Of a stretch of 64,000 nucleotides of DNA, positions 33,375 to 42,630 are shown piece by piece; within the stretch, counting starts at the first letter, position 1, and every line of letters begins with the position of its first letter. The position numbers and the translations under genes are program-made. Below the pieces are notes generated by a model. That model saw nothing but the letters and a program-made list of their open reading frames with translations. It had not been told where the DNA came from and ran no database searches. The DNA comes from DASYXT01 sp035934555 (GTDB lineage Bacteria; Verrucomicrobiota; Verrucomicrobiia; Limisphaerales; UBA8199), in NCBI GenBank assembly GCA_035934555.1, contig DASYXT010000111.1, positions 59,806 to 123,805 on the forward strand. Reading direction: 5' to 3'.

Positions 33375-33911
33375 TTAAGGATTGCGCAGCGCCGCCAGCG
33401 TCGTCATCAGTTCGCGGATCACCGCTTGCTGCGCTGCGCGGTAATAAACATCCTGCGACTGGTACTGCGCCGTGGCCTGGCGCAGCATAGCTCTGCCGGC
33501 ATCGGAATTCAGGCGCGCCCGCAAGTCCTCTTTTTCCTGCACCGAAATCGTCTGGCGATAGTGTGCGAGCCAATCCGCCATGGCCTGGGTGTTGGCGGCT
33601 TTCTGCGGCGCCGGCGTATGAGACACAATAAAATTGAGGCCTTTAATGTGATTTACATCGAAAAAATCCAGGAACGCCCGTTCACGGTTGGTCGCCTCAG
33701 TCAGCGGGCCGTAGCGGGCTTGGAGAAACACCTCAATTCGTTGATTAGGGTCCCGAACGTGCCGAGCCGCCAAACCGGCACGCACGTCGCGCATGACTTC
33801 TTTAGGGGGGTAATGGCGGAAAGTGTGCAGCCAGAGAACGACCGTGGCCCCGGCCAAAAGGCAGACAATTCCAGCCATCGTCACGATGATTCTCGTGAAG
33901 CGCCTTTTCAT
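33375..33911 (-). CDS. Single-pass membrane protein of unknown function
   Basis: This 178-residue protein starts at the ATG at 33911 (MKRRFTRIIVTMAGIVCLLAGATVVLWLH), an N-terminal anchor with no clear cleavage site. The rest is predicted helical and charged (VMRDVRAGLAARHV, RIEVFLQARYGPLTEATNRERAFLDFFDVNHIKGLNFIV, ELMTTLAAL). I do not recognise a family. Its stop is 3 nt before the pseudopilin start, so it may help pilin assembly, but that is only positional inference. Confidence 0.7.
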   Translation of the reverse strand: MKRRFTRIIVTMAGIVCLLAGATVVLWLHTFRHYPPKEVMRDVRAGLAARHVRDPNQRIEVFLQARYGPLTEATNRERAFLDFFDVNHIKGLNFIVSHTPAPQKAANTQAMADWLAHYRQTISVQEKEDLRARLNSDAGRAMLRQATAQYQSQDVYYRAAQQAVIRELMTTLAALRNP

Positions 33912-34000
33912 TGGTTTGGGCTCAAACCACTGATTATCCGAGACACCGCTGTATGTATCAGGCTGAGGGAAACTGCGCACGCGTAAAGTGCTGTCGGGGT

Positions 34001-34080
34001 CCCCTATCAGCCCCTATCAGCCCTGCAGCGCCGATTCAAGAAGGGGCTGGAACGGCCTCGTCCTCGAGAGTCCTCGAGAG
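34001..34080. repeat. Two exact 10-bp tandem duplications (34001-34020 and 34061-34080)
   Basis: CCCCTATCAG is repeated at 34001 and 34011, and TCCTCGAGAG at 34061 and 34071. Both lie in the 287-bp gap between the divergent unknown membrane-protein and M1 peptidase genes. The equal 10-bp unit size, shared with the copy at 3331, suggests a common duplication mechanism. Confidence 0.8.
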
Positions 34081-34198
34081 GCTGGGAATTTACGACGGTC
34101 CCCCTGGGACCAGGTCGTCAACCCGGCCCCATTGACCTGTCCCTTCAGTGGATAAGGCTTCCTTTGCAGCCGGCGCTCGGTATGTTGGCCGCATACCA

Positions 34199-35917
34199 AT
34201 GTCGAGCCGCACGCTTGCGACAACCGTGGCCTTCCTGGCGGCGCTGTGGCCGTTTGCGGGCACTGGTTATGGCGGCTTGCTGGAGAGCCCGGCTGATCGG
34301 CCTGCTACTCGCGCTGAAATCCTTCGCGGCGGTTTATCTCCGTTGCGCACTTGTTACGAGGTCATTTCCTATCACATTGACGTTCGGATTGATCCGTTCG
34401 CCAAAACCATCAGGGGCTCCAACACGATTGGTTTCACGGCCACGGTGGATTTCGACAAATTGCAGGTGGATCTCTTCACGAATCTGGACATTTCAAGCAT
34501 CCGGCTGGACGGTGACATCAAGGCCAGGTTCACCCGGGAGTTTAATGCCGTGTTCGTCCAACTGCCGGGCAAGGTGCTCAAGGATTCCACACATAGACTG
34601 ACTATCGCCTACGGGGGAAGTCCCTGGGTGGCGCAGCGGCCGCCGTGGGACGGCGGGGTAACCTGGGACCACGATGCTCAGGGCAACCCGTGGGCTTGCG
34701 TAACGTGCGAAGGGCTCGGGGCCAGCGTTTGGTGGCCCAATAAGGACCATCCGACGGCCAAACCGAGCGACGTCACCATCAGCGTGACGGTGCCACCCGG
34801 TTTGGAGGATGTTTCCAATGGCCGCTTGCTCTCGACGAATGTCCTGGCGGATGGCTGGACCCAATATAACTGGCACGTGAGTTATCCGATTAACAACTAC
34901 AATGTGACTTTCAATATCGGCAAATTCGCCCACTTCAGCGATACCTATGAGAGCGCTGGCCAGCCGCTGACCCTTGATTACTACGTCATGCCGCAAAATC
35001 TCCAAAAGGCCCACCGGCAATTCACCGATGTCAGACGCATGCTGTCGTCATACGAAAGGTATTTCGGGCCGTATCCCTTTGCGCGGGACGGCTACAAATT
35101 GATCGAGAGTCCCCATGCCGGAATGGAACACCAGAGTGCGGTGGCGTACGGTAATCATTGGCTCAAGGGCTATGGGGGTAATGCTTCTTCGGCGGTCGGC
35201 CTCAAGTTCGATTTCATCATCATCCATGAGAGCGCTCACGAATGGTGGGGCAACTGCGTCAGTTGCCAGGATATGGCTGACATGTGGATTCACGAAAGCT
35301 TTGGGAGTTACGCGGAGTCGCTTTTTGTCGAGGACCACTACGGTCGCGCCGCGGCGCTCGACTATATCAATGCCAAGAAGCCCGGCGTTCGCAACGACCG
35401 TCCCATGATTGGCCAATACGGTCTGAATCGCGAAGGCTCTGGCGACATGTACAACAAAGGCCAACTGGTGCTCAATACGCTGCGCTGGGTCATCGACGAC
35501 GACCGTCGCTGGTTTTCCATTCTGCGTGGCATTCAGCAACGGTTCCGTTATCAATCGGTAACGGCCGAGGATATTTTTGGATACATCCGCGAGCATGCCG
35601 GCAAGGACCTGACGGGATTCTTCGAGCAATACTACCTACACACCAATATTCCGAGGCTGGTGGTGAACACCGAGAAGAAAGGGAATGCCGTCACGGCCCG
35701 CTATCGTTGGGAGGTGGATGTCCCTGAGTTCCGTATGCCGGTCAAAGTGACCATCGCACCGGGCCGTTACGGCTTTATAACTCCGACTAGGCACTGGCAG
35801 ACACTCGAGCTGCACGGGTTGTTACCGGAGAATTTCAAAATCGCCGATGACCGGTTTTTCGTCGCGCTCAAGCTCCGCTGGTCGTACCGGGATCCCGCGC
35901 AATCGCCAGCGGACTAG
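34199..35917 (+). CDS. M1-family zinc metallopeptidase, secreted
   Basis: This 572-residue exported aminopeptidase-like protein starts at the ATG at 34199, giving a signal peptide (MSSRTLATTVAFLAALWPFAGTGYG). An N-terminal beta-saddle domain is followed by the substrate motif SPHAGMEHQSAVAYG (equivalent to GxMEN). The gluzincin zinc site is complete: His343-Glu344-Ser-Ala-His347 in IIHESAHEWWGN, then 18 residues to Glu366 in WIHESFGSYAE. The catalytic Tyr region (GDMYNKGQLVLNTLR) is also present. It lacks the large C-terminal helical domain of full-length PepN. The natural substrate is unknown. Confidence 0.92.
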   Translation: MSSRTLATTVAFLAALWPFAGTGYGGLLESPADRPATRAEILRGGLSPLRTCYEVISYHIDVRIDPFAKTIRGSNTIGFTATVDFDKLQVDLFTNLDISSIRLDGDIKARFTREFNAVFVQLPGKVLKDSTHRLTIAYGGSPWVAQRPPWDGGVTWDHDAQGNPWACVTCEGLGASVWWPNKDHPTAKPSDVTISVTVPPGLEDVSNGRLLSTNVLADGWTQYNWHVSYPINNYNVTFNIGKFAHFSDTYESAGQPLTLDYYVMPQNLQKAHRQFTDVRRMLSSYERYFGPYPFARDGYKLIESPHAGMEHQSAVAYGNHWLKGYGGNASSAVGLKFDFIIIHESAHEWWGNCVSCQDMADMWIHESFGSYAESLFVEDHYGRAAALDYINAKKPGVRNDRPMIGQYGLNREGSGDMYNKGQLVLNTLRWVIDDDRRWFSILRGIQQRFRYQSVTAEDIFGYIREHAGKDLTGFFEQYYLHTNIPRLVVNTEKKGNAVTARYRWEVDVPEFRMPVKVTIAPGRYGFITPTRHWQTLELHGLLPENFKIADDRFFVALKLRWSYRDPAQSPAD

Positions 35918-35986
35918 CAGTCCGGCTCACGATTAAAGTGGCCGGGGCTTTAGGCCGGTGCCATTCTGTCGGTTGAACTAAGCAGC

Positions 35987-38482
35987 ATGCGGCACATTGT
36001 TCCAACCCTATCCGTTTGGGTCGCGCTCACCGGCTGCGCGTTGGATACTCTCGCCGTCTCAACCAGCCCCGAGGATTTTGCCGTCCGCGATAGCTGGATG
36101 GAACGCACCTTCCGCACGAGCTCGACTGCCCCGCCGCAGCCCAGCCTCAAGCTGCTTTACGAGGATGTGCCCGACGGCGTCACGCGCGGTCGGTCCTGGC
36201 ACGGGACGCCTTTTGCATTGGGGGACAAAACCTACTCTCACGGCCTGGCCTTCAACGCGACCAAATATATCCTGGTGCAACTGGGCAAACCCGGCCGCCG
36301 GTTTACCGCTGAGGTTGGGCTGGAAAACAACGATGATACGCGCCGGGGTGAAGCGCTGGGGCAGGGCTCGGTCAGGTTCCAGGTGCTGATTGGGACCAAC
36401 GAGGTCTTCACGACACCGGTGCTGCGGCGCAAGGACGGGCCACGCCGCCTGGAAGTCGCGTTGAAGGGAGCGCAGACATTGGAGCTGCGCGTGACCGATG
36501 GTGGCGATGGGCGCGGCTGGGACCAGGCGTTGTGGGCGGAGGCGGTGGTGGAGTTGGAAGACGGAACGCGCTTGCGCCTGCAGGATTTGCCCTGGGAACA
36601 AGGCGGCGAAGCCAATCCCTATGGGTTTTCTTTTGCTTATCATGGCACCAATAGCGGAAGCCTGGTGAACTCCTGGGAGCGGCACGATGAAGCTGTTTCC
36701 GCCAAGCGGCAGCGCGCGCAGACCTTCTTCGATGCGGCTACCGGGCTGGAAATCCGGGTTGCCTCCGAGCGCTTCAGCGATTTCCCCGCGGTCGAATGGG
36801 TGGTCTATTTCACCAACAAGGGCAGCACCAACACGCCGTTGCTGGAGAATATCCTGGCGCTGGACGGCGTCCTGCCCCTGCCGCTGGGAGGCCCGACCAC
36901 CCTGCATTGGTCAAAAGGGGCGGTGGCTTCGTTTGACGATTTCGCGCCGCAAAGCACGGTCTTGAAACCCGGCGCAAAATTCCGGCTCAGCTCCGGCGAA
37001 GGCCGCTCCTCGAGCCAGGTGCTGCCGTTTTTCAACCTCGCCGGCGGCGACAGCGGCTCCATAGTTGCCATAGGCTGGAGCGGCGAATGGGGCGCTGAAT
37101 TTGACTGCAACGCGCGCGGCCAGGTGAGGGTGAAAGCGGGGATGGAGGGGACGCACCTGGTGCTGCATCCCGGCGAGACGATTCGCACACCGCGGATCCT
37201 GTTGTTGTTCTACCACGGGGATCGCTGGCAGGGGCAGAACCTGCTGCGGAAGTTCATTCTGGTGCATCACCGGCCGCAACTGGCGGGTCAGCCGCTGGTG
37301 GCGCCGATCACCTGCGGCAACTGGGGCGGCACAAGCGCCGAGGTGCACCTGGACAACATTCGCCAGATTATCCAACACCAATTGCCCATCGATTATTACT
37401 GGATCGATGCCGAGTGGTTCGGCAAAGGCGGTTGGCCGGTGAACGTCGGGGATTGGCAGGTCAAACGCGACTTGTATCCCGAAGGATTCAAGCCGTTGAG
37501 CGAAGCGCTGCGAGCCTCCGGTCGTGCGCTGATGCTGTGGTTTGAACCGGAGCGGGTTTACCGGGGCACGCCGTGGCAAAGGCAACACCCGGAATGGCTG
37601 CTCGATATCGGCCGCGACAGTTCTTTGTTCAACCTGGGCGAGCCCGCCGCAGGCAAATTCCTGGCCGCCTTCATCACGGAGAAAGTTCATGAGTTCGGAC
37701 TGGGCTGTTATCGGCAGGATTTCAACATGGATCCCCTGCCCTACTGGCGCGCTGCGGATCGGCCCGACCGGCAGGGAATCAGCGAAATCAAACACATCGA
37801 AGGGCTGTACGCTTTCTGGGACGAGCTGCGGCGGCGCAATCCTGGTTTACTGATTGATAATTGCGCCAGCGGCGGGCGGCGGATCGACCTGGAAACCATC
37901 GGCCGGGCCACGCCCTTCTGGCGCACCGACGGACCGCGGGACCCCATCGCCCACCAGTGCCATACCTATGGGCTGATGGCCTGGGTGCCGTTGAGCGCGA
38001 CCAGCGAAGATCGCGTCGGCGATGCCTATGAATTCCGCAGCAGCATGTCCAGCGCGCTGTGCCTGAACTGGTGGGTTTCGGGGGACGCTCCGGCGGAACG
38101 AATCCCGGCGGATTTTCCGTTTGGCTGGGCCAAGGCAACGCTGGCGCAATACCTCGAAGTGCGCGACGATTTTTACGGAGATTACTATCCGCTGAGCAGC
38201 TACTCGCAAAGCCGGGATGTGTGGATGGCGTACCAACTGGACCGGCCGGAACGCCGGCGGGGCCTGGTGGTCGCGTTGCGTCGGCCAGAAAGCCCCTACG
38301 AAACCGCGCGGCTGCCGCTTCGGGGCCTGGAGAAGCGGGCCTATTACCGCGTCGTCAACCTGGACACGCACGAGCAGCAAGTCTTGGCTGGAAGTGTCCT
38401 TGGCGAAGCGGGACTCGAAGTGCGGATAGGGCAGCGCCCCGGTTCGGCGCTGGTCGTGTATGAGCGAGTCGATGAAAAGTGA
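35987..38482 (+). CDS. Secreted GH36-type alpha-galactosidase with N-terminal NPCBM-like module
   Basis: This 831-residue protein has a signal peptide (MRHIVPTLSVWVALTGCA). An NPCBM-like galactose-binding module (about 60-190) reads KTYSHGLAFNATKYILVQLGKPGRRFTAEVGLENND, RFQVLIGTNEVF and LELRVTDGGDGRGWDQALWAEA. The catalytic TIM barrel (about 410-740) has DYYWIDAEWF, LWFEPERVYRGTPW, the nucleophile Asp578 in CYRQDFNMD, LLIDNCASGGRRIDLE and the acid/base Asp648 in WRTDGPRD, all GH36/clan-D motifs. A C-terminal beta domain completes it. It should cleave alpha-linked galactose from oligo- or polysaccharides. It runs convergent to the DUF3300 gene. Confidence 0.9.
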   Translation: MRHIVPTLSVWVALTGCALDTLAVSTSPEDFAVRDSWMERTFRTSSTAPPQPSLKLLYEDVPDGVTRGRSWHGTPFALGDKTYSHGLAFNATKYILVQLGKPGRRFTAEVGLENNDDTRRGEALGQGSVRFQVLIGTNEVFTTPVLRRKDGPRRLEVALKGAQTLELRVTDGGDGRGWDQALWAEAVVELEDGTRLRLQDLPWEQGGEANPYGFSFAYHGTNSGSLVNSWERHDEAVSAKRQRAQTFFDAATGLEIRVASERFSDFPAVEWVVYFTNKGSTNTPLLENILALDGVLPLPLGGPTTLHWSKGAVASFDDFAPQSTVLKPGAKFRLSSGEGRSSSQVLPFFNLAGGDSGSIVAIGWSGEWGAEFDCNARGQVRVKAGMEGTHLVLHPGETIRTPRILLLFYHGDRWQGQNLLRKFILVHHRPQLAGQPLVAPITCGNWGGTSAEVHLDNIRQIIQHQLPIDYYWIDAEWFGKGGWPVNVGDWQVKRDLYPEGFKPLSEALRASGRALMLWFEPERVYRGTPWQRQHPEWLLDIGRDSSLFNLGEPAAGKFLAAFITEKVHEFGLGCYRQDFNMDPLPYWRAADRPDRQGISEIKHIEGLYAFWDELRRRNPGLLIDNCASGGRRIDLETIGRATPFWRTDGPRDPIAHQCHTYGLMAWVPLSATSEDRVGDAYEFRSSMSSALCLNWWVSGDAPAERIPADFPFGWAKATLAQYLEVRDDFYGDYYPLSSYSQSRDVWMAYQLDRPERRRGLVVALRRPESPYETARLPLRGLEKRAYYRVVNLDTHEQQVLAGSVLGEAGLEVRIGQRPGSALVVYERVDEK

Positions 38483-38575
38483 GTGCGGGCTCCGCTCGCG
38501 GAACGGGTCAAATCGGCCAGTGCCGGGCTGCCGAGGCATTAGCAGCTTTAGGTGCGACTGAACCACTCGTTGGAA

Positions 38576-38675
38576 AAAGCGGCAGAGGGCTGCCGCAGTC
38601 CACAACCTCGCGGAATTCGCGGGCGTGCCAAAACGCGCGGCAGCGTTTTGGACTGCGGCAGCCCTCTGCCGCTTT
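38576..38675. repeat. Perfect 27-bp inverted repeat, arms 38576-38602 and 38649-38675
   Basis: The arms are exact reverse complements, each holding an inner palindrome (GCGGCAG-AGGG-CTGCCGC). Between them lies a second hairpin, CCAAAACGC-GCGGCA-GCGTTTTGG (38628-38651), overlapping the right arm. The element fills the gap between convergent genes and could act as a bidirectional terminator. It differs in sequence from the 17484 repeat. Confidence 0.85.
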
Positions 38676-38728
38676 GGCTTCGCTGGATCTGCGATAGTCT
38701 ATTACCGTAGGCCTATCTGGTTCTAACC

Positions 38729-39670
38729 TCACCGCCTGCTGCCGCCAGAAGCGCCAACGCCTCCGGTGTGGCCTGAAGGGGCGGCAGGCGCAGCTCCCGA
38801 GCCCGTCGGGCGCGTCCCGCCATGGTTGTACTGGTGAATATCCCCGGACCTTCGGCCCACCCTGGTTGCGAGGCTCCCGGGACGATTAGGCGCCATCGAA
38901 CCCGAAGCGTCCGAGCCCTCGTTACCTGCTCGGTCATTGAGCTGCCAGACCGTCGCATGGGCGGCAGCAGGGGTGGGTCGTTGCCCGAAACGCGGGCACC
39001 ACCAATCGGCAGGACGCGGATGCTGATGATTCCAGACCATCAGGTGCCTCCCCGGCCAATCAAAGTCCCAGTGCAGCCAAGGTCCCACGGGCCCGCCCGC
39101 GCCGAAACTAACGCACGATGCATTGTAGGTGGCATAAACAAGGTCGGGTTGATAATCGGGAACATAGACGACCTGGGGGTTAGCCGGGAGAATCTCCAGT
39201 GCGCCGTTGTCATACAGCACCGACTGTTGCGGCGCGGTTGGCAGGTTACCCAACGCCCGGGCCTGGGCGCGGAGGCGCTGGATGGAGTCCATCACGTCCT
39301 GGGGCTGCGTCACGAAAGCCTCTCCCAGCGCCATCGTCCAGGGCAGGTTGTTATCCATAAATTGGAGGATTGTCGGGTACCACACCAGCGCCAGGACGCT
39401 GGAGTCCCAGCCTTGTTGTTCCGCCGCGTTCGGGTCACCCCCGCTCATCAAATAGCGGTCGGCGAGCACAATTTCGAGAGGAGCGGTCGCCGCGGGCAGA
39501 ATCGCCGCCAGCAAGGGATCGGGGTAAAGGGCAATCGGCGCCAGTAGTTGGTCCAGTTCCTCGGCCGAGCGCGGGGGCGTATCGGGCGCGGCGACGGCTG
39601 CCGGAGTTTGTCCCTGCGCTTGAAATACGATGAAGGCGACAATGCTGAGGAGGTAAGGAATGGATTTCAT
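38729..39670 (-). CDS. Secreted DUF3300 protein
   Basis: This 313-residue protein starts at the ATG at 39670 with a signal peptide (MKSIPYLLSIVAFIVFQAQG). The DUF3300 core (about 30-215) contains LDQLLAPIALYPDPLLAAILPAATAPLEIVLADRY, GWDSSVLALVWYPTILQFMDNNLPWTMALGEAFVTQPQDVM and ILPANPQVVYVPDYQPDLVY, all highly characteristic. The C-terminus (about 240-313) is Gly/Ser/Pro/His-rich low complexity. Function of the family is unknown. It is convergent with the GH36 gene across the 27-bp inverted repeat. Confidence 0.9.
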   Translation of the reverse strand: MKSIPYLLSIVAFIVFQAQGQTPAAVAAPDTPPRSAEELDQLLAPIALYPDPLLAAILPAATAPLEIVLADRYLMSGGDPNAAEQQGWDSSVLALVWYPTILQFMDNNLPWTMALGEAFVTQPQDVMDSIQRLRAQARALGNLPTAPQQSVLYDNGALEILPANPQVVYVPDYQPDLVYATYNASCVSFGAGGPVGPWLHWDFDWPGRHLMVWNHQHPRPADWWCPRFGQRPTPAAAHATVWQLNDRAGNEGSDASGSMAPNRPGSLATRVGRRSGDIHQYNHGGTRPTGSGAAPAAPSGHTGGVGASGGSRR

Positions 39671-39750
39671 GGCTTTAGCATCATATCCCACAGGAAGGAC
39701 GCGCTCCCGCCTTCAGAAATTCAAATGGCTGGGTACTGATGCCAGCGGCC

Positions 39751-39912
39751 CTAACGGGTACCGCTGCTGGCATAACCGGCGGCAAGTGACCCTAAATCCG
39801 CAGCGAGCACATTTGTAATTCCCTGGAACATGGCCTGCGCCATCTGGCGATCCCCCGACTGCGTAAAATGGATCGCGTCGACAACCGAACAACGTGAAAG
39901 CTCGCGCCCTGT
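39751..39912 (-). pseudogene. C-terminal remnant of a GDSL/SGNH hydrolase
   Basis: Reading the minus strand between stops at 39913-39915 and 39751-39753 gives about 53 codons with no good start. They include VDAIHFTQSGDRQMAQAMFQ, which fits the DxxH(F/L)TxxG block of SGNH/GDSL hydrolases that carries the catalytic Asp-His pair near the protein end. Nothing matching the rest of the family (about 200 residues) lies upstream, where an 11-bp tandem duplication is found. This is a decayed gene end in the 467-bp gap 39671-40137. Confidence 0.5.
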
Positions 39913-40025
39913 TCATCAGAGGAAGTCCACCTTTCAAACTGCTTGCGCCCAACACAATTGTGCAGGTCCAGGGCCGATTCAATCAGGTGAAGACCTCCGC
40001 AGCGGGGATTGAGTGCGAAAAGGGG

Positions 40026-40047
40026 GGGTGTCAAACGGGTGTCAAAC
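40026..40047. repeat. Exact 11-bp tandem duplication (GGGTGTCAAAC x2)
   Basis: GGGTGTCAAAC occurs at 40026-40036 and 40037-40047, near the decayed GDSL hydrolase remnant. Unit length is close to one helical turn, like the duplications at 3331, 34001 and 34061. Confidence 0.8.
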
Positions 40048-40137
40048 CCCGTAGGGGCGACCCGTTGCTGGGAACGCGCCGAGGCTCGTAATTGAACACG
40101 ACGAATGCTTTATCTATGATTATAGCTCGTATTGCAA

Positions 40138-42630
40138 TCAGCGCCGGGCGTCCAGACCCTGCCAACGATAAGTCCAGGGTTCGACACCAATGCTCTCGAC
40201 GACCAGAAAATCGCCTTCGCGGTGACAGTGGAGAGGTTTGCCATTTTCATCGGACAGCAAACGGGGCGGCATCAACTCGGCCTGAACCAGCGCTTCGAGG
40301 GATTCGGGAACTTTGCCGTAAGCCAGACGATAGGCATAGACGGCCCGGCCGATGCCGAGCCGAATGAAGTGTGCCTCATTATGGGTTTTGATGGGGCGGG
40401 TGGCTTCGGGCGGGAGCGGGAGCAGCCGCAGCAACTCGACCGCGAGCGGCCGGGCCTCGGTGCCGACCGCAGGCAGAGCCACGAACGAAACGATATGCGG
40501 CCCGGCGGTCAGCTCCTGGGTGCCTAGCGAAAGATCCAGTTCCTCATCTTCGGAACGAAAATCCGCGCCCGCCACCACACGTTTGCCGTCTAACTCGATG
40601 TCATAGCGGCCGTAGCCAGGAGCGCCAGCGGCGGTAAGCCGCACGGCGTGGCGGCCGGAGATTGCCGCGGTGAAGGGGAGCGCCAACCGGGCCCCGCAGA
40701 CGGTGTTGGTCCAGCTCAGCACGGGCCGCGCGCCGAACATGCCGGAGGTATCCACCCGGACCGGCGGGCCGCCAGTGACTTTGGCCTGGCGAAACGCGCG
40801 GACCAAGTGCCGTGTTTGCCAGGGGACGGAACGCTCCGGGTACGGCGGCAATTCTCCAAAGGGCTTCGGTAGGCCAATTTGGTACCAGAATGCGACGCTG
40901 TTAAGAAAATCGGGCCGCTCGAGGAAAAACCCCTCGATGTCCTCGGGCCGGTTGCCTTTGTGCTCGATGGCCACCCTGAGCGATTTGTCGAAAGCCACCG
41001 GGTCAAGCACATGCCACCGGTAGCACACGCCACTGTCGCCGGCGTTGTCGCCTTGCCAGCGCGGTTGGCCAAACCAGTGGCTCGTGCGCGGACGGAACCC
41101 CCAGGCGTCGTTGAAGTAATCTTCACTCCCAGTCCCCTGAAGGCTGGGAACCTCCTCGCCGTCGATGTAAAAGAAATCGTCCCCTTCACCCCACCAGCCA
41201 TCCTGGCCCAGGGTAACCGACATTACGGTGCCGACGTACTGACCGCGCCCGGCTAGCTCGGCAATGAGATAATCCCGCCCGGCGGTCGCCGGATACTCCT
41301 GTCGATACTGGGCGTGGAAGTAGGGAGTGGCCGGCGGCAATTCATTGAGCTCGAGCCAATCGACCTGCCAGTAGAGGCCGGCAGCGCGGTTGGGGTTGTC
41401 GTTCGCCACCACAATCCGGGCCGATTTGGCAAATGGCATCCGCCAGTAACAGGACAGCGCTCCGGAGGGAGAAACCTGGACCGGAAAACTGTCCACCACG
41501 GCGGGTTTGCCCTGGCCGACGGCGAAGAACTCGCCGAGCGGAGCCTCGACGCCGGGCCGTTCACGGCCGTCCCAGTAGATGCGCAAGCTGAGCGCGTTGA
41601 GTTCATCGGCGCGGCCGGCGTGGCTGGTCATCCAGATGTGGGTGATCATCCCGGGCCCTTGCAGCACCGGCATTTCCAACGCCTGCCCGGGGGCAAGCAT
41701 CGTCATGTCGAGGTTGGCGTTGTGCCACTCGGGTTGTTCGTTGCTGGAGATGCGCCGGTTCCGGCCAGCCGGCAGGCGGAGCAGGCCAGACAACGGATCT
41801 CCGGCAGGCGCCCAGCCCGCATCCGGCGACGCCTGGAGGTTGGTTCTTTGCGCGTAATCCACCCAGGCGGCGTCGTTCATGTAATCGAGCGCGTAGGCGT
41901 AGGGCATCGCGCCATCCTCCCCGCCGTGGCTCGTGTTGCGGAAGAGCAATACGCCGCCGCCGGGCTGGGCCGCTTCGTCTCGATAGCCGACCAGCAGCAC
42001 ACTGTGACCGTCGCGCACGGAGTTGCTCGGGCACATCTGCAGCACGCCGGCTGCCCACTGCTCCCGCTTCGGCCAGCGCAGACCGGCACAGACGGGCCAC
42101 CCGCTGCGGAGCGTGCGCTTGATGGCCGCCAGTTGGTCACCGGTCAGCCCGGTGTTCACGTTCCATTCCTTCAGCCAATGCAGGCGCAACCCGAGCGAGA
42201 GCCGGGTCTTTGCCTCCGCCAGCGCAGCCGCGCCGGGCTGTAGTGCCGGAGCGAACGTCGCCGCGTAAGGCATTTCGTTTTCGGCGCAAATGCCATAGGC
42301 GCTGAAGCCTTTCCAAAGATCGGAGAAAAAGCCACCGTCGTCGGTATCCCCACAGGCTTTGTTGGCAGCCCAATTGAGGAATTCCGGGCTGAGGCGCGGG
42401 GTATGGCCCTGGCGCCTGGCCACGGCGAACTCGATCGCGCCCGCCATCGTAAAGACGGAGCAGGTGGGACGGGTGCCCTGCAGCCGCGGCGCAAGGCCGA
42501 ATTGGTCAAGTTGGGGGCGGAGATCCACCGAACCGTTCTCGGCCATCGCGGCAGGGGATGCGATTTCTTGAGCCGGACCGCCGATTGGGAACACGAACGC
42601 GAGCCACAGAAGCTGGAAAACAGAGCGCAT
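40138..42630 (-). CDS. Fusion of a papain-like (C1A) domain with a DUF2961/GH172 domain
   Basis: This 830-residue exported protein (signal peptide MRSVFQLLWLAFVFPIGGPAQ) starts at the ATG at 42630. Residues 25-245 are a C1A cysteine peptidase: Cys in GTRPTCSVFTMAGAIEFAV, His in SVRDGHSVLLVGYRDE and Asn in LLFRNTSHGGEDG. Residues about 270-610 match DUF2961 (GH172): MLAPGQALEMPVLQGPGMITHIWMT, SCYWRMPFAKSARIVVAND, FYIDGEEVPSLQGTGSEDYFNDAWGFR. A C-terminal beta region and a pseudopilin-like tail (YAYRLAYGKVPESLEALV) follow. GH172 enzymes act on fructofuranose- or arabinofuranose-containing glycans. The combination suggests attack on a glycoprotein, but this is inferred. Confidence 0.85.
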   Translation of the reverse strand: MRSVFQLLWLAFVFPIGGPAQEIASPAAMAENGSVDLRPQLDQFGLAPRLQGTRPTCSVFTMAGAIEFAVARRQGHTPRLSPEFLNWAANKACGDTDDGGFFSDLWKGFSAYGICAENEMPYAATFAPALQPGAAALAEAKTRLSLGLRLHWLKEWNVNTGLTGDQLAAIKRTLRSGWPVCAGLRWPKREQWAAGVLQMCPSNSVRDGHSVLLVGYRDEAAQPGGGVLLFRNTSHGGEDGAMPYAYALDYMNDAAWVDYAQRTNLQASPDAGWAPAGDPLSGLLRLPAGRNRRISSNEQPEWHNANLDMTMLAPGQALEMPVLQGPGMITHIWMTSHAGRADELNALSLRIYWDGRERPGVEAPLGEFFAVGQGKPAVVDSFPVQVSPSGALSCYWRMPFAKSARIVVANDNPNRAAGLYWQVDWLELNELPPATPYFHAQYRQEYPATAGRDYLIAELAGRGQYVGTVMSVTLGQDGWWGEGDDFFYIDGEEVPSLQGTGSEDYFNDAWGFRPRTSHWFGQPRWQGDNAGDSGVCYRWHVLDPVAFDKSLRVAIEHKGNRPEDIEGFFLERPDFLNSVAFWYQIGLPKPFGELPPYPERSVPWQTRHLVRAFRQAKVTGGPPVRVDTSGMFGARPVLSWTNTVCGARLALPFTAAISGRHAVRLTAAGAPGYGRYDIELDGKRVVAGADFRSEDEELDLSLGTQELTAGPHIVSFVALPAVGTEARPLAVELLRLLPLPPEATRPIKTHNEAHFIRLGIGRAVYAYRLAYGKVPESLEALVQAELMPPRLLSDENGKPLHCHREGDFLVVESIGVEPWTYRWQGLDARR

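Noticed and set aside
32595..33986. 463-codon plus-strand frame over the pseudopilin and its neighbour
   Set aside because: The minus strand encodes a clear prepilin signal and an N-terminal anchor; the plus frame has no recognisable segment.
41314..42243. 309-codon plus-strand frame over the C1A-GH172 fusion
   Set aside because: The catalytic motifs of both domains are on the minus strand; the plus product is low-complexity.
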